From Candidatus Latescibacterota bacterium (lineage in GTDB: Bacteria > Latescibacterota > UBA2968 > UBA8231), in assembly GCA_009691525.1 (NCBI GenBank), contig SICG01000007.1:1-48243 (forward strand): a stretch of DNA of 48,243 bases, given 5' to 3'. Shown in pieces: positions 39,464 to 48,118 of the stretch (positions are counted from its first letter, which is position 1; the number at the start of each line of letters is the position of its first letter). The position numbers and the translations under genes are program-made. The notes beneath the pieces are model-generated. The model made no database searches. It worked only from the letters and a program-made list of their open reading frames with translations, and had not been told where the DNA came from.

Positions 39464-40680
39464 GCCCGGTGGACTGCAACATCAAACGCCCTACCCCGCC
39501 TTCCATCATCCAGGTCCTGCCCGCCGAACCGCTGCTGCTGATGGGCGCCGGACCGGTGCCGGTGCCGGCTGAAGTGGCCCGGGCCGGCAGCATGGTCATC
39601 AACCACCTGGGCGATACCATGAACTTGGTGGTGGACGGGGTCAAGGAGATGGCCCGGTACGTCTTCCAGACCTGCGATGACAAGATCTACGGCATCTCCG
39701 GGCCTTCCTCGGCAGCTATGGAGATGGCGATGGGAAATCTGTTGTGGCCGGGCCGGAAGGTCCTGGTGCTAAAGATGGGCACCTTCAGCAACCGCTTTGC
39801 CGAGATGGCCGCCGGGGTGGGCGCCCAGGTCGAGGTGCTGGAAGCTGCGGACGGGCAGCCGGTGCCGGCAGAGCTGGTGGAAAAAAAGCTGGCTCAGGGC
39901 CAGTACGACGTAGTCACCACCGTCCAGGGGGAGACCTCCTGCGGGGTGTGGACCCGCGATCTGCCCACCATTGCCTGTCTGGCCCACCAGGCCGGGGCCC
40001 TGATGGTGGTAGACGCGGTGTGTACCCTGAGCACCATGCCCCTGAAGAAGGACGAGTGGGGCATCGACGTGGTCTTCACCGGCAGCCAGAAGGGACTTTC
40101 TTCGCTGCCCGGCGTGGCCTTGATCGCTTTCTCTGACGCCGCTTGGGAGCTGTTACAGCGCCATCCCGGCCCCAAGCCCCACTGGTGCCTGGACGTCACC
40201 CGGGCGCAGAACTTCTGGGGCAACCACACCTATCACTACACCGCCCCGGTCACTGGCCTGCTGGCCTTGTACGAAGCCCTGCGTCTGATCTGTGAGGAAA
40301 AACTGGAGCACCGTTTTGCCCGCCACCGGCATAGTTCCCTCGCGCTCCAGGCCGGCATCGCCGGCATGGGTCTCAACCTGTCCATCGCCCTTGAGCACCG
40401 GCTCAATTCAGTGCTGGCTATCGATATCCCGACCGGAGCCGATGGGGCGAGGGCGCGCCGTTATATGGCTGAGTGTTTCAAGGTGCAGATCTCCGAGTCC
40501 TACGGCCGCAACATTGTGCGCATCGGCCAGATGGGCGAGCAGTGCCGGTCGCCCAACCTGTTCCGCACCCTGCACGCCCTGGGAGTGGCATTTACCCACG
40601 AAGGAATCAAACTTGATCTGAGCCGCGGCATGGCGGAGTTGGAAGAGTATCTCATCCAGCACGCTGCCGGAGTTCTCTAA
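39460..40680 (+). CDS. Class V aminotransferase, alanine/serine-glyoxylate type
   Basis: 406 aa. The track's extra 46 N-terminal residues overlap the upstream gene; ATG 39460 overlaps its stop (ATGA) and gives the normal family start. LLLMGAGPVPVPAEV, MEMAMGNLLWPGRKVLVL, VVTTVQGETSCGV, ALMVVDAVCTLSTMPLKKDEWGID (cofactor Asp) and TGSQKGLSSLPG (PLP-binding Lys) match the AGXT/SPT family. The typical reaction transfers an amino group from alanine or serine to glyoxylate, though phosphonate (AEP) transaminases are close relatives. Cytoplasmic, PLP-dependent. Confidence 0.88.
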   Translation: MSPVDCNIKRPTPPSIIQVLPAEPLLLMGAGPVPVPAEVARAGSMVINHLGDTMNLVVDGVKEMARYVFQTCDDKIYGISGPSSAAMEMAMGNLLWPGRKVLVLKMGTFSNRFAEMAAGVGAQVEVLEAADGQPVPAELVEKKLAQGQYDVVTTVQGETSCGVWTRDLPTIACLAHQAGALMVVDAVCTLSTMPLKKDEWGIDVVFTGSQKGLSSLPGVALIAFSDAAWELLQRHPGPKPHWCLDVTRAQNFWGNHTYHYTAPVTGLLALYEALRLICEEKLEHRFARHRHSSLALQAGIAGMGLNLSIALEHRLNSVLAIDIPTGADGARARRYMAECFKVQISESYGRNIVRIGQMGEQCRSPNLFRTLHALGVAFTHEGIKLDLSRGMAELEEYLIQHAAGVL

Positions 40681-40693
40681 AGGAGATCACGAT

Positions 40694-41794
40694 ATGAGCC
40701 TCAATTTTCCGACCTACGAATCCATCGGTGTGCGGCCCCTGATCAACTGCAGGGGGACTTACACCATCATCAGCGGCTCGGTGATCCTGCCGGAGGTGCG
40801 CCAGGCCATGGTGGAGGCCTCCAAGCGCTACGTACACATGGATGAACTGATGGAGGCGGTGGGCAAACGCCTGGGCCAGCTGATGGGCGCCGAATTCGGC
40901 ATTGTCACCAATGGTTGCGCTGCGGCCCTGTGCCATGTGACTGCCGCCTGTATCGCCGGCAAGGAGATCGAGAAGATGCGGCGGTTGCCCGACACCACCG
41001 GCATGAAAAACGAGGTGATCACCCAGCCCTCTCACCGGCATATCTACGACCACGCCATTCGTATGGCCGGGGCCAAGATGGTGGAGGTGAAGTCAGTGGC
41101 CGAATTGGAGGCCGCAGTGGGGGAACAAACCGCGATGATCGCCGTTTTTGGCGACGCGGTGGAGCGGGGGGAAGTGCCCCTGGCCGACCTGGTCCGGGTG
41201 GGCAAGAAACACGGCATTCCGGTGCTGGTCGACGCCGCCGCCGAACGCCCCGATGTTCCAAATGTGTATCTGCAGGCCGGTGTCGATGCGGTGGCGTACA
41301 GCGGGGGCAAGTGTTTGCGCGGCCCCCAGGCAGCGGGGATGCTCTTGGGTCGGCGGGAGTTGCTCTGGACCGCGTTTATGAACAGCGCCCCGCACCATGC
41401 CTTGGGCCGGCCGATGAAGGCGGGCAAAGAGGAGATTATGGGGCTGCTGGCCGCGGTGGAGATGTGGGGCAAACGCGACCATAAGGCGGAATGGCAGGAG
41501 TGGGAGCGGCGCCTGCAGGTCATCGCCGGGGCGGTGGTCCCCTTCAAGGAGGTAAGCACCAGCATCCACCAGCCTGGCCGTTCCAACGTGGCGCCGGTGT
41601 TGTTCCTGCACTGGGATGCCGTGGCCCTGGGCCTGACCCCCGAGGAGGTGCAGAAACAACTCACCGAGGGCGAGCCGCGCATCGAGGTCTTCACCCACAA
41701 GGACGGGGTGAACTTCAATCCCTACATGATGGAGCCGGGGGAGGAACCCAAGGTGGTGCAGCGGCTGGGGGAGATTCTCGGGAAGAAGGGGTAG
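40694..41794 (+). CDS. SelA-like PLP enzyme (D-glucosaminate-6-P ammonia-lyase/DgaE type)
   Basis: 366 aa. Fold-type I PLP enzyme: INCRGTYTIISGS, GIVTNGCAAALCHVTAAC, IPVLVDAAAERPDV, AYSGGKCLRGPQAAGMLLGR with the PLP Lys in the GGK loop. The order resembles bacterial SelA but it is shorter (true SelA is about 460 aa) and lacks its N-terminal domain, pointing to the DgaE-like catabolic branch rather than selenocysteine synthesis. AAAGGAG lies 8 bases before the ATG. Likely acts with the aminotransferase and isomerase upstream. Confidence 0.82.
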   Translation: MSLNFPTYESIGVRPLINCRGTYTIISGSVILPEVRQAMVEASKRYVHMDELMEAVGKRLGQLMGAEFGIVTNGCAAALCHVTAACIAGKEIEKMRRLPDTTGMKNEVITQPSHRHIYDHAIRMAGAKMVEVKSVAELEAAVGEQTAMIAVFGDAVERGEVPLADLVRVGKKHGIPVLVDAAAERPDVPNVYLQAGVDAVAYSGGKCLRGPQAAGMLLGRRELLWTAFMNSAPHHALGRPMKAGKEEIMGLLAAVEMWGKRDHKAEWQEWERRLQVIAGAVVPFKEVSTSIHQPGRSNVAPVLFLHWDAVALGLTPEEVQKQLTEGEPRIEVFTHKDGVNFNPYMMEPGEEPKVVQRLGEILGKKG

Positions 41795-41809
41795 TCCGAG
41801 GCTGCGGCG

Positions 41810-41823
41810 GGTCGCTCCCCGAC
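41810..41823 (-). repeat. 14-base repeat, copy B
   Basis: GGTCGCTCCCCGAC, reverse complement of 30720-30733. It lies in the 39-base gap between convergent genes, so it could serve as a bidirectional 3' end signal. Confidence 0.45.
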
Positions 41824-41833
41824 GCATAACAAG

Positions 41834-42433
41834 TTACTCTATCTGCGTAGCCAAGTACGCGGCGATGGCCCCGTCGTAGTGGGAGGTGAGGCGGTAGACC
41901 TCCAGGGCCAGGCGGCGGCCAAAGGCCGGGTCGATGTGGCCCTGGTCGGCGTTGAGGCGGGTGATGGCTTCCGGGTACTGGGAGGGCGAGCTGAGCACGT
42001 ACACGCTTTCGTGATTCTTGGCCGCCGAGCGCAGCATGGCCGGTCCGCCGATGTCGATGTTCTCGACGGCATCCTCGAAGGTGCAGCCGGGCTTGGCGAT
42101 GGTCTGCTCAAAGGGGTAGAGGTTGACGCAGACAATGTCGATGGGCGAGATCTGGTGCTCTTGGAGGGTTGCAAGGTGTTCGGGCCGGTCGCGCCGGGCC
42201 AAGAGGCCGCCGTGGATACACGGGTGCAGGGTCTTGACCCGGCCGTCGAGCATCTCGGGAAAACCGGTCACCTCCGCCACGTCAGTGACCGCGACACCAA
42301 ACTGGCGGATGGCCTTGGCCGTGCCGCCGGTGCTGATAAAGTCGATGCCCAGTGCTGCCAGGGCTCGCACCAGATCCTCTAAGCCGCTGCGGTCGTAGGT
42401 ACTGATGAGGGCGCGCCGCGCTCTGACTGCCAT
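41834..42433 (-). CDS. Stand-alone IMP cyclohydrolase domain of PurH
   Basis: 199 aa. Closes FAICAR to IMP in the last step of purine synthesis. [90 protein letters not shown] are the standard MGS-like domain motifs. Usual bacterial PurH is a ~520-aa fusion with AICAR transformylase; here the gene ends after the cyclohydrolase, with a clean stop and no transformylase remnant nearby. The partner must lie elsewhere. GAGGAGCAGGG precedes the ATG. Confidence 0.93.
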   Translation of the reverse strand: MAVRARRALISTYDRSGLEDLVRALAALGIDFISTGGTAKAIRQFGVAVTDVAEVTGFPEMLDGRVKTLHPCIHGGLLARRDRPEHLATLQEHQISPIDIVCVNLYPFEQTIAKPGCTFEDAVENIDIGGPAMLRSAAKNHESVYVLSSPSQYPEAITRLNADQGHIDPAFGRRLALEVYRLTSHYDGAIAAYLATQIE

Positions 42434-42526
42434 TTCCCTGCTCCTCGTCTAAGTGATCCATCCCCCCGTTTCAATTCTAAATCATCCCCGGAACTAGGGC
42501 AACAGACGGGTCTTCGTCCTTCCCCC

Positions 42527-42553
42527 TTGATCCACTTCCCCTGGTATTATAAG
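42527..42553 (+). promoter_or_regulatory. Weak promoter-like boxes before the SDR gene
   Basis: TTGATC at 42527-42532 and TATAAG at 42548-42553 with a short 15-base spacer. The same spot reads TATAAT on the minus strand (plus 42546-42551) toward purH, without a clear -35. It is the only AT-rich spot in this divergent gap. Confidence 0.25.
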
Positions 42554-42615
42554 CTATACCCTGCGCGAGGACTCCCGCCGCAGACCACCCTGGCAACGAA
42601 TAAGGGGCAGCGAAG

Positions 42616-43599
42616 ATGAAGGTTCTCTTTGTGGGCGGCACCGGCTTCATCAGCACTGCGGTCAGCCGCGTGGCGCTCGAACAGGGCATGGAGTTGTTCC
42701 ATCTCAACCGGGGGCAGCGGCAGTCACCTCCTCCTGGGGTGCGCCATCTCAAGGCCGACGCGCACCAGCCCGATCAGGTGCGCGCCGTGCTGGGGGATCT
42801 GCATTTCGACGCGGTGGTGGACTGGATCGCCTTCACCCCAGCGGATATCGAGCGCGACCTGGATCTTTTCCGGGGGCGGACGGATCAGTTTGTCTGCATC
42901 AGTTCGGCCTCGGCATACCAGAAGCCTCCCGCCTGGCCCATCATCACCGAATCCACGCCGCTCTACAACCCGCACTGGGAGTATTCGCGCAACAAAATCG
43001 CCTGCGAGGAACGGCTGCTCCGGGCGTACCGCGAGGAGGACTTTCCCGCTACCATCGTGCGGCCCTCCCTGACCTATGACCCCAATTTCCCTATCGCCAT
43101 TGGCGGCTGGGGTTGTTATACCCTGGCCGACCGCTTGCTGAAGGGCCGGCCCATCATCGTCCACGGCGACGGTTCCTCCCTATGGGTGGTGACCCATGCC
43201 GAGGACTTCGCCCGGGGCTTCCTCGGGCTCTTGGGGCATGGGCAGACCGTGGGCCAGGCCTTCCACATCACCTCCGACGAGGTGCTGACCTGGAACCAGA
43301 TCTACCAGACCATCGCCCAGGCCCTGGGGGTGGAGGCGAACATCGTGCATATCGCCTCCGACTTCATTGCCCAGGTTTCGCCGGGCATGTACGGCTCGCT
43401 GCTGGGGGACAAGACCTGGAGCGCGGTGTTCGACAACAGCAAGATCAAAGCCTTCGTACCCGGCTTCCAAGCCCGCATCCCTTTCCGCGAGGGGGTGCGT
43501 CGCACCCTGGCGTGGTTCGATGCTGACCCGGCGCGCAAACGCATCGACGCGGCGGTGAATGCGGAAATGGATCGCATCCTGGCGGCATACGAAAACTGA
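42616..43599 (+). CDS. NAD-dependent epimerase/dehydratase (extended SDR)
   Basis: 327 aa. Nucleotide motif VLFVGGTGFISTAV (3-16), FDAVVDWIAFTP, ISSASAYQK and the catalytic Tyr-x-x-x-Lys in YSRNKIACEERLL, then VRPSLTYDP and a long C-terminal substrate domain. Belongs to the extended short-chain dehydrogenases acting on nucleotide sugars or similar. AAGGGG lies 9 bases before the ATG. It is followed by the aldo/keto reductase 36 bases on, so the two may be co-transcribed. Substrate not assignable. Confidence 0.9.
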   Translation: MKVLFVGGTGFISTAVSRVALEQGMELFHLNRGQRQSPPPGVRHLKADAHQPDQVRAVLGDLHFDAVVDWIAFTPADIERDLDLFRGRTDQFVCISSASAYQKPPAWPIITESTPLYNPHWEYSRNKIACEERLLRAYREEDFPATIVRPSLTYDPNFPIAIGGWGCYTLADRLLKGRPIIVHGDGSSLWVVTHAEDFARGFLGLLGHGQTVGQAFHITSDEVLTWNQIYQTIAQALGVEANIVHIASDFIAQVSPGMYGSLLGDKTWSAVFDNSKIKAFVPGFQARIPFREGVRRTLAWFDADPARKRIDAAVNAEMDRILAAYEN

Positions 43600-43635
43600 A
43601 AACCCCACCAATCCATAACCCCCGCAGGAGTGGCG

Positions 43636-44625
43636 ATGGCGTACGAGGCAGAAGAGACCCGCTACAGTTCCATGCATTACAACCGCTGCGGTCGCAGCGG
43701 TCTGCGCTTGCCGGCCATCTCCCTCGGCCTGTGGCACAACTTTGGGGGAGTGGACTCCGGCAAAACCAGCCGGGCGATGGTGCTGGGGGCTTTTGACCTG
43801 GGCATCACCCACTTCGATCTGGCCAACAATTACGGCCCGCCGGCCGGTTCAGCCGAAGAGAGTTTCGGTCACATCCTCAGCCAGGATCTCAAATCCTACC
43901 GCGACCAATTGGTAGTCTCCACCAAGGCGGGGTATTACATGTGGCCCGGGCCTTACGGCGAGTGGGGTTCCCGCAAATACCTGGTCTCGAGCCTCGACCA
44001 GAGCCTCAGACGCCTGGGCTTGGACTATGTCGACATCTTCTACCACCACCGCCCCGATCCGGAGACGCCGCTGGAGGAAACCATGGGCGCCCTGGACCAC
44101 ATCGTGCGCAACGGCAAGGCCCTCTACGCCGGGGTGTCGAACTACGGCCCTGAGCAATTGCAACAGGCGGCTGCCATCCTCAAAAGTCTGGGCACACCCT
44201 GTCTGATCCACCAGCCGGCGTACAACATGTTCAATCGCCGGCCAGAGGAAGGACTGATACAGGCGCTGACCACCGAAAACATCGGCTGCATCTCCTTTTC
44301 CCCCTTGGCCCAGGGCCTGCTCACCGACAAGTACCTGGGGGGCATCCCAGAGGGTTCGCGGGCGACCAAGCCGCATGGAGCGCTCAAGCCGGCGCAGATC
44401 ACCGAGGAAAGGCTGGCCAAGGTAAGGGCCCTCAACCAGCTGGCCCTGGCCCGGGGGCAAACCCTGGCGCAACTGGCGCTGGTCTGGGTGCTGCGCCATC
44501 CGATTATGACCTCGGCCCTCATCGGGGCCAGCAAAGTGGCGCAGTTAGAGGATGCGGTGGGCGCGGTCAACAACCTCAGCCTGAGCGCCGAGGAGTTGCA
44601 GGCCATCGAAGGCATTCTGCAATGA
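43636..44625 (+). CDS. Aldo/keto reductase, YghZ-like
   Basis: 329 aa from ATG 43636, with GCAGGAG five bases upstream (the track's GTG 43630 overlaps that site). AKR barrel with all four catalytic residues in context: Asp and Tyr in THFDLANNYG, Lys in VVSTKAGYY, His in DIFYHHRPD. WHNFGG, GLDYVDIFYHHRPDPETPLEETM and FSPLAQGLLTDKYL resemble the L-glyceraldehyde-3-phosphate reductase (YghZ) group. NADPH-dependent carbonyl reduction in the cytoplasm; also compatible with beta-subunit-type AKRs. Confidence 0.92.
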   Translation: MAYEAEETRYSSMHYNRCGRSGLRLPAISLGLWHNFGGVDSGKTSRAMVLGAFDLGITHFDLANNYGPPAGSAEESFGHILSQDLKSYRDQLVVSTKAGYYMWPGPYGEWGSRKYLVSSLDQSLRRLGLDYVDIFYHHRPDPETPLEETMGALDHIVRNGKALYAGVSNYGPEQLQQAAAILKSLGTPCLIHQPAYNMFNRRPEEGLIQALTTENIGCISFSPLAQGLLTDKYLGGIPEGSRATKPHGALKPAQITEERLAKVRALNQLALARGQTLAQLALVWVLRHPIMTSALIGASKVAQLEDAVGAVNNLSLSAEELQAIEGILQ

Positions 44626-44641
44626 GGACCCTAAAAGCAAA

Positions 44642-45997
44642 ATGACGACAGGTCTGCTGATGGGCCTGGAAGACCAGCCCTCGATCGACGCCGGCGCCAT
44701 CCTGATAGTCCGCACCCTGAGGGAGCGGGGCTACCAGGCCCTGCTGGCCGGGGGCTGTGTGCGGGATCTACTGCTGGGGCGGACTCCCAAGGACTGGGAC
44801 GTGGCCACCGATGCAGACCCGGCGGCAGTGCAGCAGCTTTTTGCCCGGAGCGAAGCGGTGGGGGGCCATTTCGGGGTGGTGCTGGTACACTTGGAAGGCC
44901 GCCAGTACGAGGTGGCCCGCTTCCGCCAGGACGGGGTGTACCGAGATGGTCGGCATCCCGAGACGGTGGTCTTTGCCAGCGCCGAGCAGGATGCCCAGCG
45001 GCGCGACTTCACCATCAACGGCATGTTCTTCGACCCCTTGGCCGGGCAGCTGATCGATTATGTGGGGGGCAGGGAGGATCTGGATCGGCAGCTTATCCGC
45101 GCCATCGGCCAGCCGCAGGAGCGTTTTTCCGAGGACCAGTTGCGGCTGCTGAGGGCGGTGCGTTTTGCCGCCCGCCTCGGCTTTGCCATCGAGGCTCAGA
45201 CCCTGGAAGCCATCGCCGAGTTGGCGCCGCTCATCCACCGGGTCAGCGCCGAAAGGGTGCGCGACGAGTTGACCCTGATGCTGACCGAGGGGCAGGCGGC
45301 GCGCGCCATGCAGCTCTTGTTGGAGACGGGGCTGCTCCGACAGATCCTGCCCGAGGTAGTGGCCATGGGCGGGGTGGCCCAGCCACCCGAGTTCCACCCC
45401 GAGGGGGATGTGTGGACTCATGTGTGTTTGATGCTAGACAAGATGGCAGGGCCCACACCCACCCTGGCCTGGGGGGTGCTGCTGCACGATATCGGCAAAC
45501 CGCCCACCTATCGAGAAGCGGACCGCATTCGTTTCGACGCCCACGACGCGGTGGGGGCCCAGATGGCCGACCAGATCTGCCAGCGTCTGCGCATGTCCAA
45601 GGCTCAGACCGAACAGATCGACGAGTTGGTGGGACAGCACATGCGCATCCGCCACGCGGCCGAAATGCGGCCCAGCAAGTTGAAGCGCCTGCTGCGCGAG
45701 CCCTATTTTCCAGAGTTGCTGGAATTACATCGCATCGACTGCCTCTGCAGCCACGGCTCGCTGGATATCTACGATTTCTGCCAGGCACAGTCGCAAGCCA
45801 GCGCTTCGGAGGGGCTGCGGCCGGCGCGCCTGCTCAAGGGCGACGACCTGATCGGCATGGGGTTCAGGCCCGGCCCCCTCTTCAAGGAGATCCTGGCTGC
45901 TCTGGAGGACGAGCAGTTGGAGGGCAGGGTCACGGACCGGAAAGAGGCAGAGTGTTTCGTGCGGGAGCGTTTCGGGCCGGCGGAGAGCCGTCAATAA
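44642..45997 (+). CDS. cca: CCA tRNA nucleotidyltransferase/poly(A) polymerase family with HD domain
   Basis: 451 aa. ALLAGGCVRDLLLGR, the catalytic Asp51/Asp53 in KDWDVATDADP, QRRDFTINGMFFDPLAG, EDQLRLLRAVRFAARLGFAI and RVSAERVRDEL form the class II nucleotidyltransferase head and neck. An HD region follows (VWTHVCLMLD, LLHDIGKP, RIRHAAEM). It would add or repair CCA on tRNA 3' ends. Ribosome site before ATG 44642 is poor; ATG 44660 is a possible alternative. Its stop lies 1 base from the stop of the convergent methyltransferase gene. Confidence 0.94.
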   Translation: MTTGLLMGLEDQPSIDAGAILIVRTLRERGYQALLAGGCVRDLLLGRTPKDWDVATDADPAAVQQLFARSEAVGGHFGVVLVHLEGRQYEVARFRQDGVYRDGRHPETVVFASAEQDAQRRDFTINGMFFDPLAGQLIDYVGGREDLDRQLIRAIGQPQERFSEDQLRLLRAVRFAARLGFAIEAQTLEAIAELAPLIHRVSAERVRDELTLMLTEGQAARAMQLLLETGLLRQILPEVVAMGGVAQPPEFHPEGDVWTHVCLMLDKMAGPTPTLAWGVLLHDIGKPPTYREADRIRFDAHDAVGAQMADQICQRLRMSKAQTEQIDELVGQHMRIRHAAEMRPSKLKRLLREPYFPELLELHRIDCLCSHGSLDIYDFCQAQSQASASEGLRPARLLKGDDLIGMGFRPGPLFKEILAALEDEQLEGRVTDRKEAECFVRERFGPAESRQ

Positions 45998-45998
45998 C

Positions 45999-47882
45999 TC
46001 AGCTCAGGCCCGCCCCCAGCACCTCGAGCACTGGCTGGTGCGCGCCTGGGGACATCAAATACAGACCTGCCCAACCCTCTTTCCTGATCCAGCGGATCTG
46101 CTCCACTGCCAGCTCAGCGCCGGCCCGGGCCTGATCCTCGGCCTGGGTGTAGGCCCCCAGGCGCTGGAACACGGTTTCGGGCACCACCACCCCGGGCACC
46201 TGCCCCAGTCGGCGGGCCTGGTCCAGGCTGCTCAACACCATTACCCCGACGAGAAAGGCGGCCTGGCCGCGGAAAGGATCCAGCGCACTTAGGGGGTCGG
46301 TGCGGAAAGCCGGCTGGGTCATGATGTAGTCGGCGCCGGCGTCCAGCTTTCGGCGTAGTTTCTCCAATTCCCGGTCCTGGTCCAGGGCTTCGGGCTCGAA
46401 CCCCGAGCCGATGGTGAAATGGGTGCGCGGGTCCGGGTGCCGGCCCAGGGGCTCGCCGCCGAAATCCACCCCGGCGTTGAGGCATCCGTGGGCGTAACGG
46501 ATCATCGCGGCCGAATCGCAGTCGAAGACCGCGGTCGAACGCGGGTAAGAGGGGGACATCTTGGGCGGGTCCCCAGTGACAAAAAGCACGTTGTGAATCC
46601 GGCGGGCGTAGTAGCCGATCAGCCGGCTCTGCATGGCCATCAGATTGAGGTCGCGGGTGGTGAAGTGGGGGATGAGTTCGAGATGATCCCCCTCGGTCCA
46701 GCCCAAGCGCTCGCGCAGCACACCGATAAAATCCCCCGGCGGCATGAGCGGGATGCCGCGCGAACCGTCGGTGATGTCCAGGGCGTCGGCCAGGCCCGAG
46801 GCCGCCAGTTGGCCGACAAAATCCACCTTGCCCTGCAGGGTCTTGGGCGCGGTCCCTCGGGAGGGCAGGAGTTCCACACTGACGGCGAATCCCCCTTCCT
46901 TGATCTTGCGCGAGAAAGCCCCGTTGCGGCTTTTTTCTCCGGCCCCCACCGGGGCCTGCGCCGGGGCGGAAATCTGGAAGGTGTCCCGCTGCGCGGTGTT
47001 GCGGGCCTGCAGGTAGTTGCGCATCTCTGCCAGGTGCAGCGGGTGTACCTCGCAACACCCGCCTACCAGCGCTACGCCCCGCTCAGCCAGCGTGCGGGCA
47101 AACCTGCCCATGAACTCGGGGTTGACGCGGGTCATGTAGCGGTGGCCGATGCGCTGGAAACCCCCGGCATTGGGCATGGCCGAAAGCAGCACCCGGCCTT
47201 CGCGCACGGCGGGCAGGGATTCGACCGCGTCGAGGAAGGCGGTGATCTCCCAGGGGGCGCAGCAGTTGGTTCCCACCAATTGCACGCCCCGTTCAGCGGC
47301 GGCCTGCACCAGGGCGGCCGGGTCGCTCAACGCGGTGCCGACCATCTCCACGGCAATGGGTGGGGGCTGGGGCAGGGATTGGATGAGGTCGACCAGGGCC
47401 AGCAACTGGGGCAGAGAGGTGAAGGTCTCCAGCAACAGCGCGTCCACACCGACTAAGGCGTCCAGGGCAGGGCGGTAGTGCTGGGTAAGCGCTCCGGTGG
47501 AGGCCAACTCATCGCTGGGTGGGCCCAGAGAACCGAGCACGAAGAAGGGACCCGGGTCCTGAATGCTTGCCTGGTACAGCTCGATGGCGCGCCGGGCCAG
47601 GCGCACCCCGGTGCGGTTTATTTCGGCACACCGCCCCCCTTCACCGAGGGGGCCCAGGTAGGAAAGGCCGCCGGCAAAGGTGTTGGTGGTCAGGCAGCGG
47701 GCCCCGGCCTGCAGGTAGGCGTTGTGGACCTGGAGGATGAGCTCGGGGTGGTCGAGGTTGAGGGCCTCGTACACATGGTTGCGCTCCGAGAGGCGGCCGG
47801 TGCGCTCGAAGAGATAGGAACCCATGGCCCCGTCAGCCAGGAGGGTTCCCTGGCGCAGGGTTTCGAGAAAGGTGCTGTTCAC
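45999..47882 (-). CDS. Bifunctional homocysteine S-methyltransferase/methylenetetrahydrofolate reductase
   Basis: 627 aa from GTG 47882. The N-terminal half (to about 300) is a homocysteine S-methyltransferase: LLADGAMGSYLFER, TNTF, ETFTSL, with zinc cysteines in VGTNCCAPW (Cys207) and VGGCCEVH (Cys276/277). The C-terminal half from about 335 is MTHFR: GGFAVSVELLPSRG, LIPHFTTRDLN, LFVTGDPP, GADYIMTQPAF. The architecture matches Bacillus YitJ, linking folate reduction to methionine formation. The GTG overlaps the stop of the dockerin fragment (GTGA). Confidence 0.95.
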   Translation of the reverse strand: MNSTFLETLRQGTLLADGAMGSYLFERTGRLSERNHVYEALNLDHPELILQVHNAYLQAGARCLTTNTFAGGLSYLGPLGEGGRCAEINRTGVRLARRAIELYQASIQDPGPFFVLGSLGPPSDELASTGALTQHYRPALDALVGVDALLLETFTSLPQLLALVDLIQSLPQPPPIAVEMVGTALSDPAALVQAAAERGVQLVGTNCCAPWEITAFLDAVESLPAVREGRVLLSAMPNAGGFQRIGHRYMTRVNPEFMGRFARTLAERGVALVGGCCEVHPLHLAEMRNYLQARNTAQRDTFQISAPAQAPVGAGEKSRNGAFSRKIKEGGFAVSVELLPSRGTAPKTLQGKVDFVGQLAASGLADALDITDGSRGIPLMPPGDFIGVLRERLGWTEGDHLELIPHFTTRDLNLMAMQSRLIGYYARRIHNVLFVTGDPPKMSPSYPRSTAVFDCDSAAMIRYAHGCLNAGVDFGGEPLGRHPDPRTHFTIGSGFEPEALDQDRELEKLRRKLDAGADYIMTQPAFRTDPLSALDPFRGQAAFLVGVMVLSSLDQARRLGQVPGVVVPETVFQRLGAYTQAEDQARAGAELAVEQIRWIRKEGWAGLYLMSPGAHQPVLEVLGAGLS

Positions 47883-48118
47883 GGCGCGGCCTTTTCGCCG
47901 AAGTGGTCGGCAAAGATGAAGAAGTCCTCGAAATCGATGGTGCTGTTGGCCGCCAGATCGAAAAGCGGGCTCCAGTCAGGAGAGGAGCTTGTTTCCCCGA
48001 AATGATCGGCGAAGAGAAAGAAATCCGCAAACGCTACACTCAGGTCGCCGTCGAAATCCCCGGTAAGAACCTCGACAACCGGGTTTACATGCAAAGTAAA
48101 GAAATCGCATGAATCGGA
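47879..48118 (-). pseudogene. Dockerin-like C-terminal fragment of a larger secreted protein
   Basis: The frame is open from just after a TAG at 48119-48121 to TGA at 47879. It encodes two EF-hand/dockerin-like repeats: GDFDGDLSVAFADFFLFADHFG and FDLAANSTIDFEDFFIFADHFG (partly degenerate calcium loop). In this lineage such pairs are C-terminal tails of large exported proteins. The preceding part is absent and replaced by element-like sequence, so it is most likely a truncated remnant. A 71-aa product from TTG 48094 is possible but lacks a signal peptide. Confidence 0.55.

Noticed and set aside
40694-41794. Annotation as true SelA partnering SelD
   Set aside because: Too short, lacks the SelA N-terminal domain, and sits with sugar and amino-acid enzymes rather than selB or a selenocysteine tRNA.
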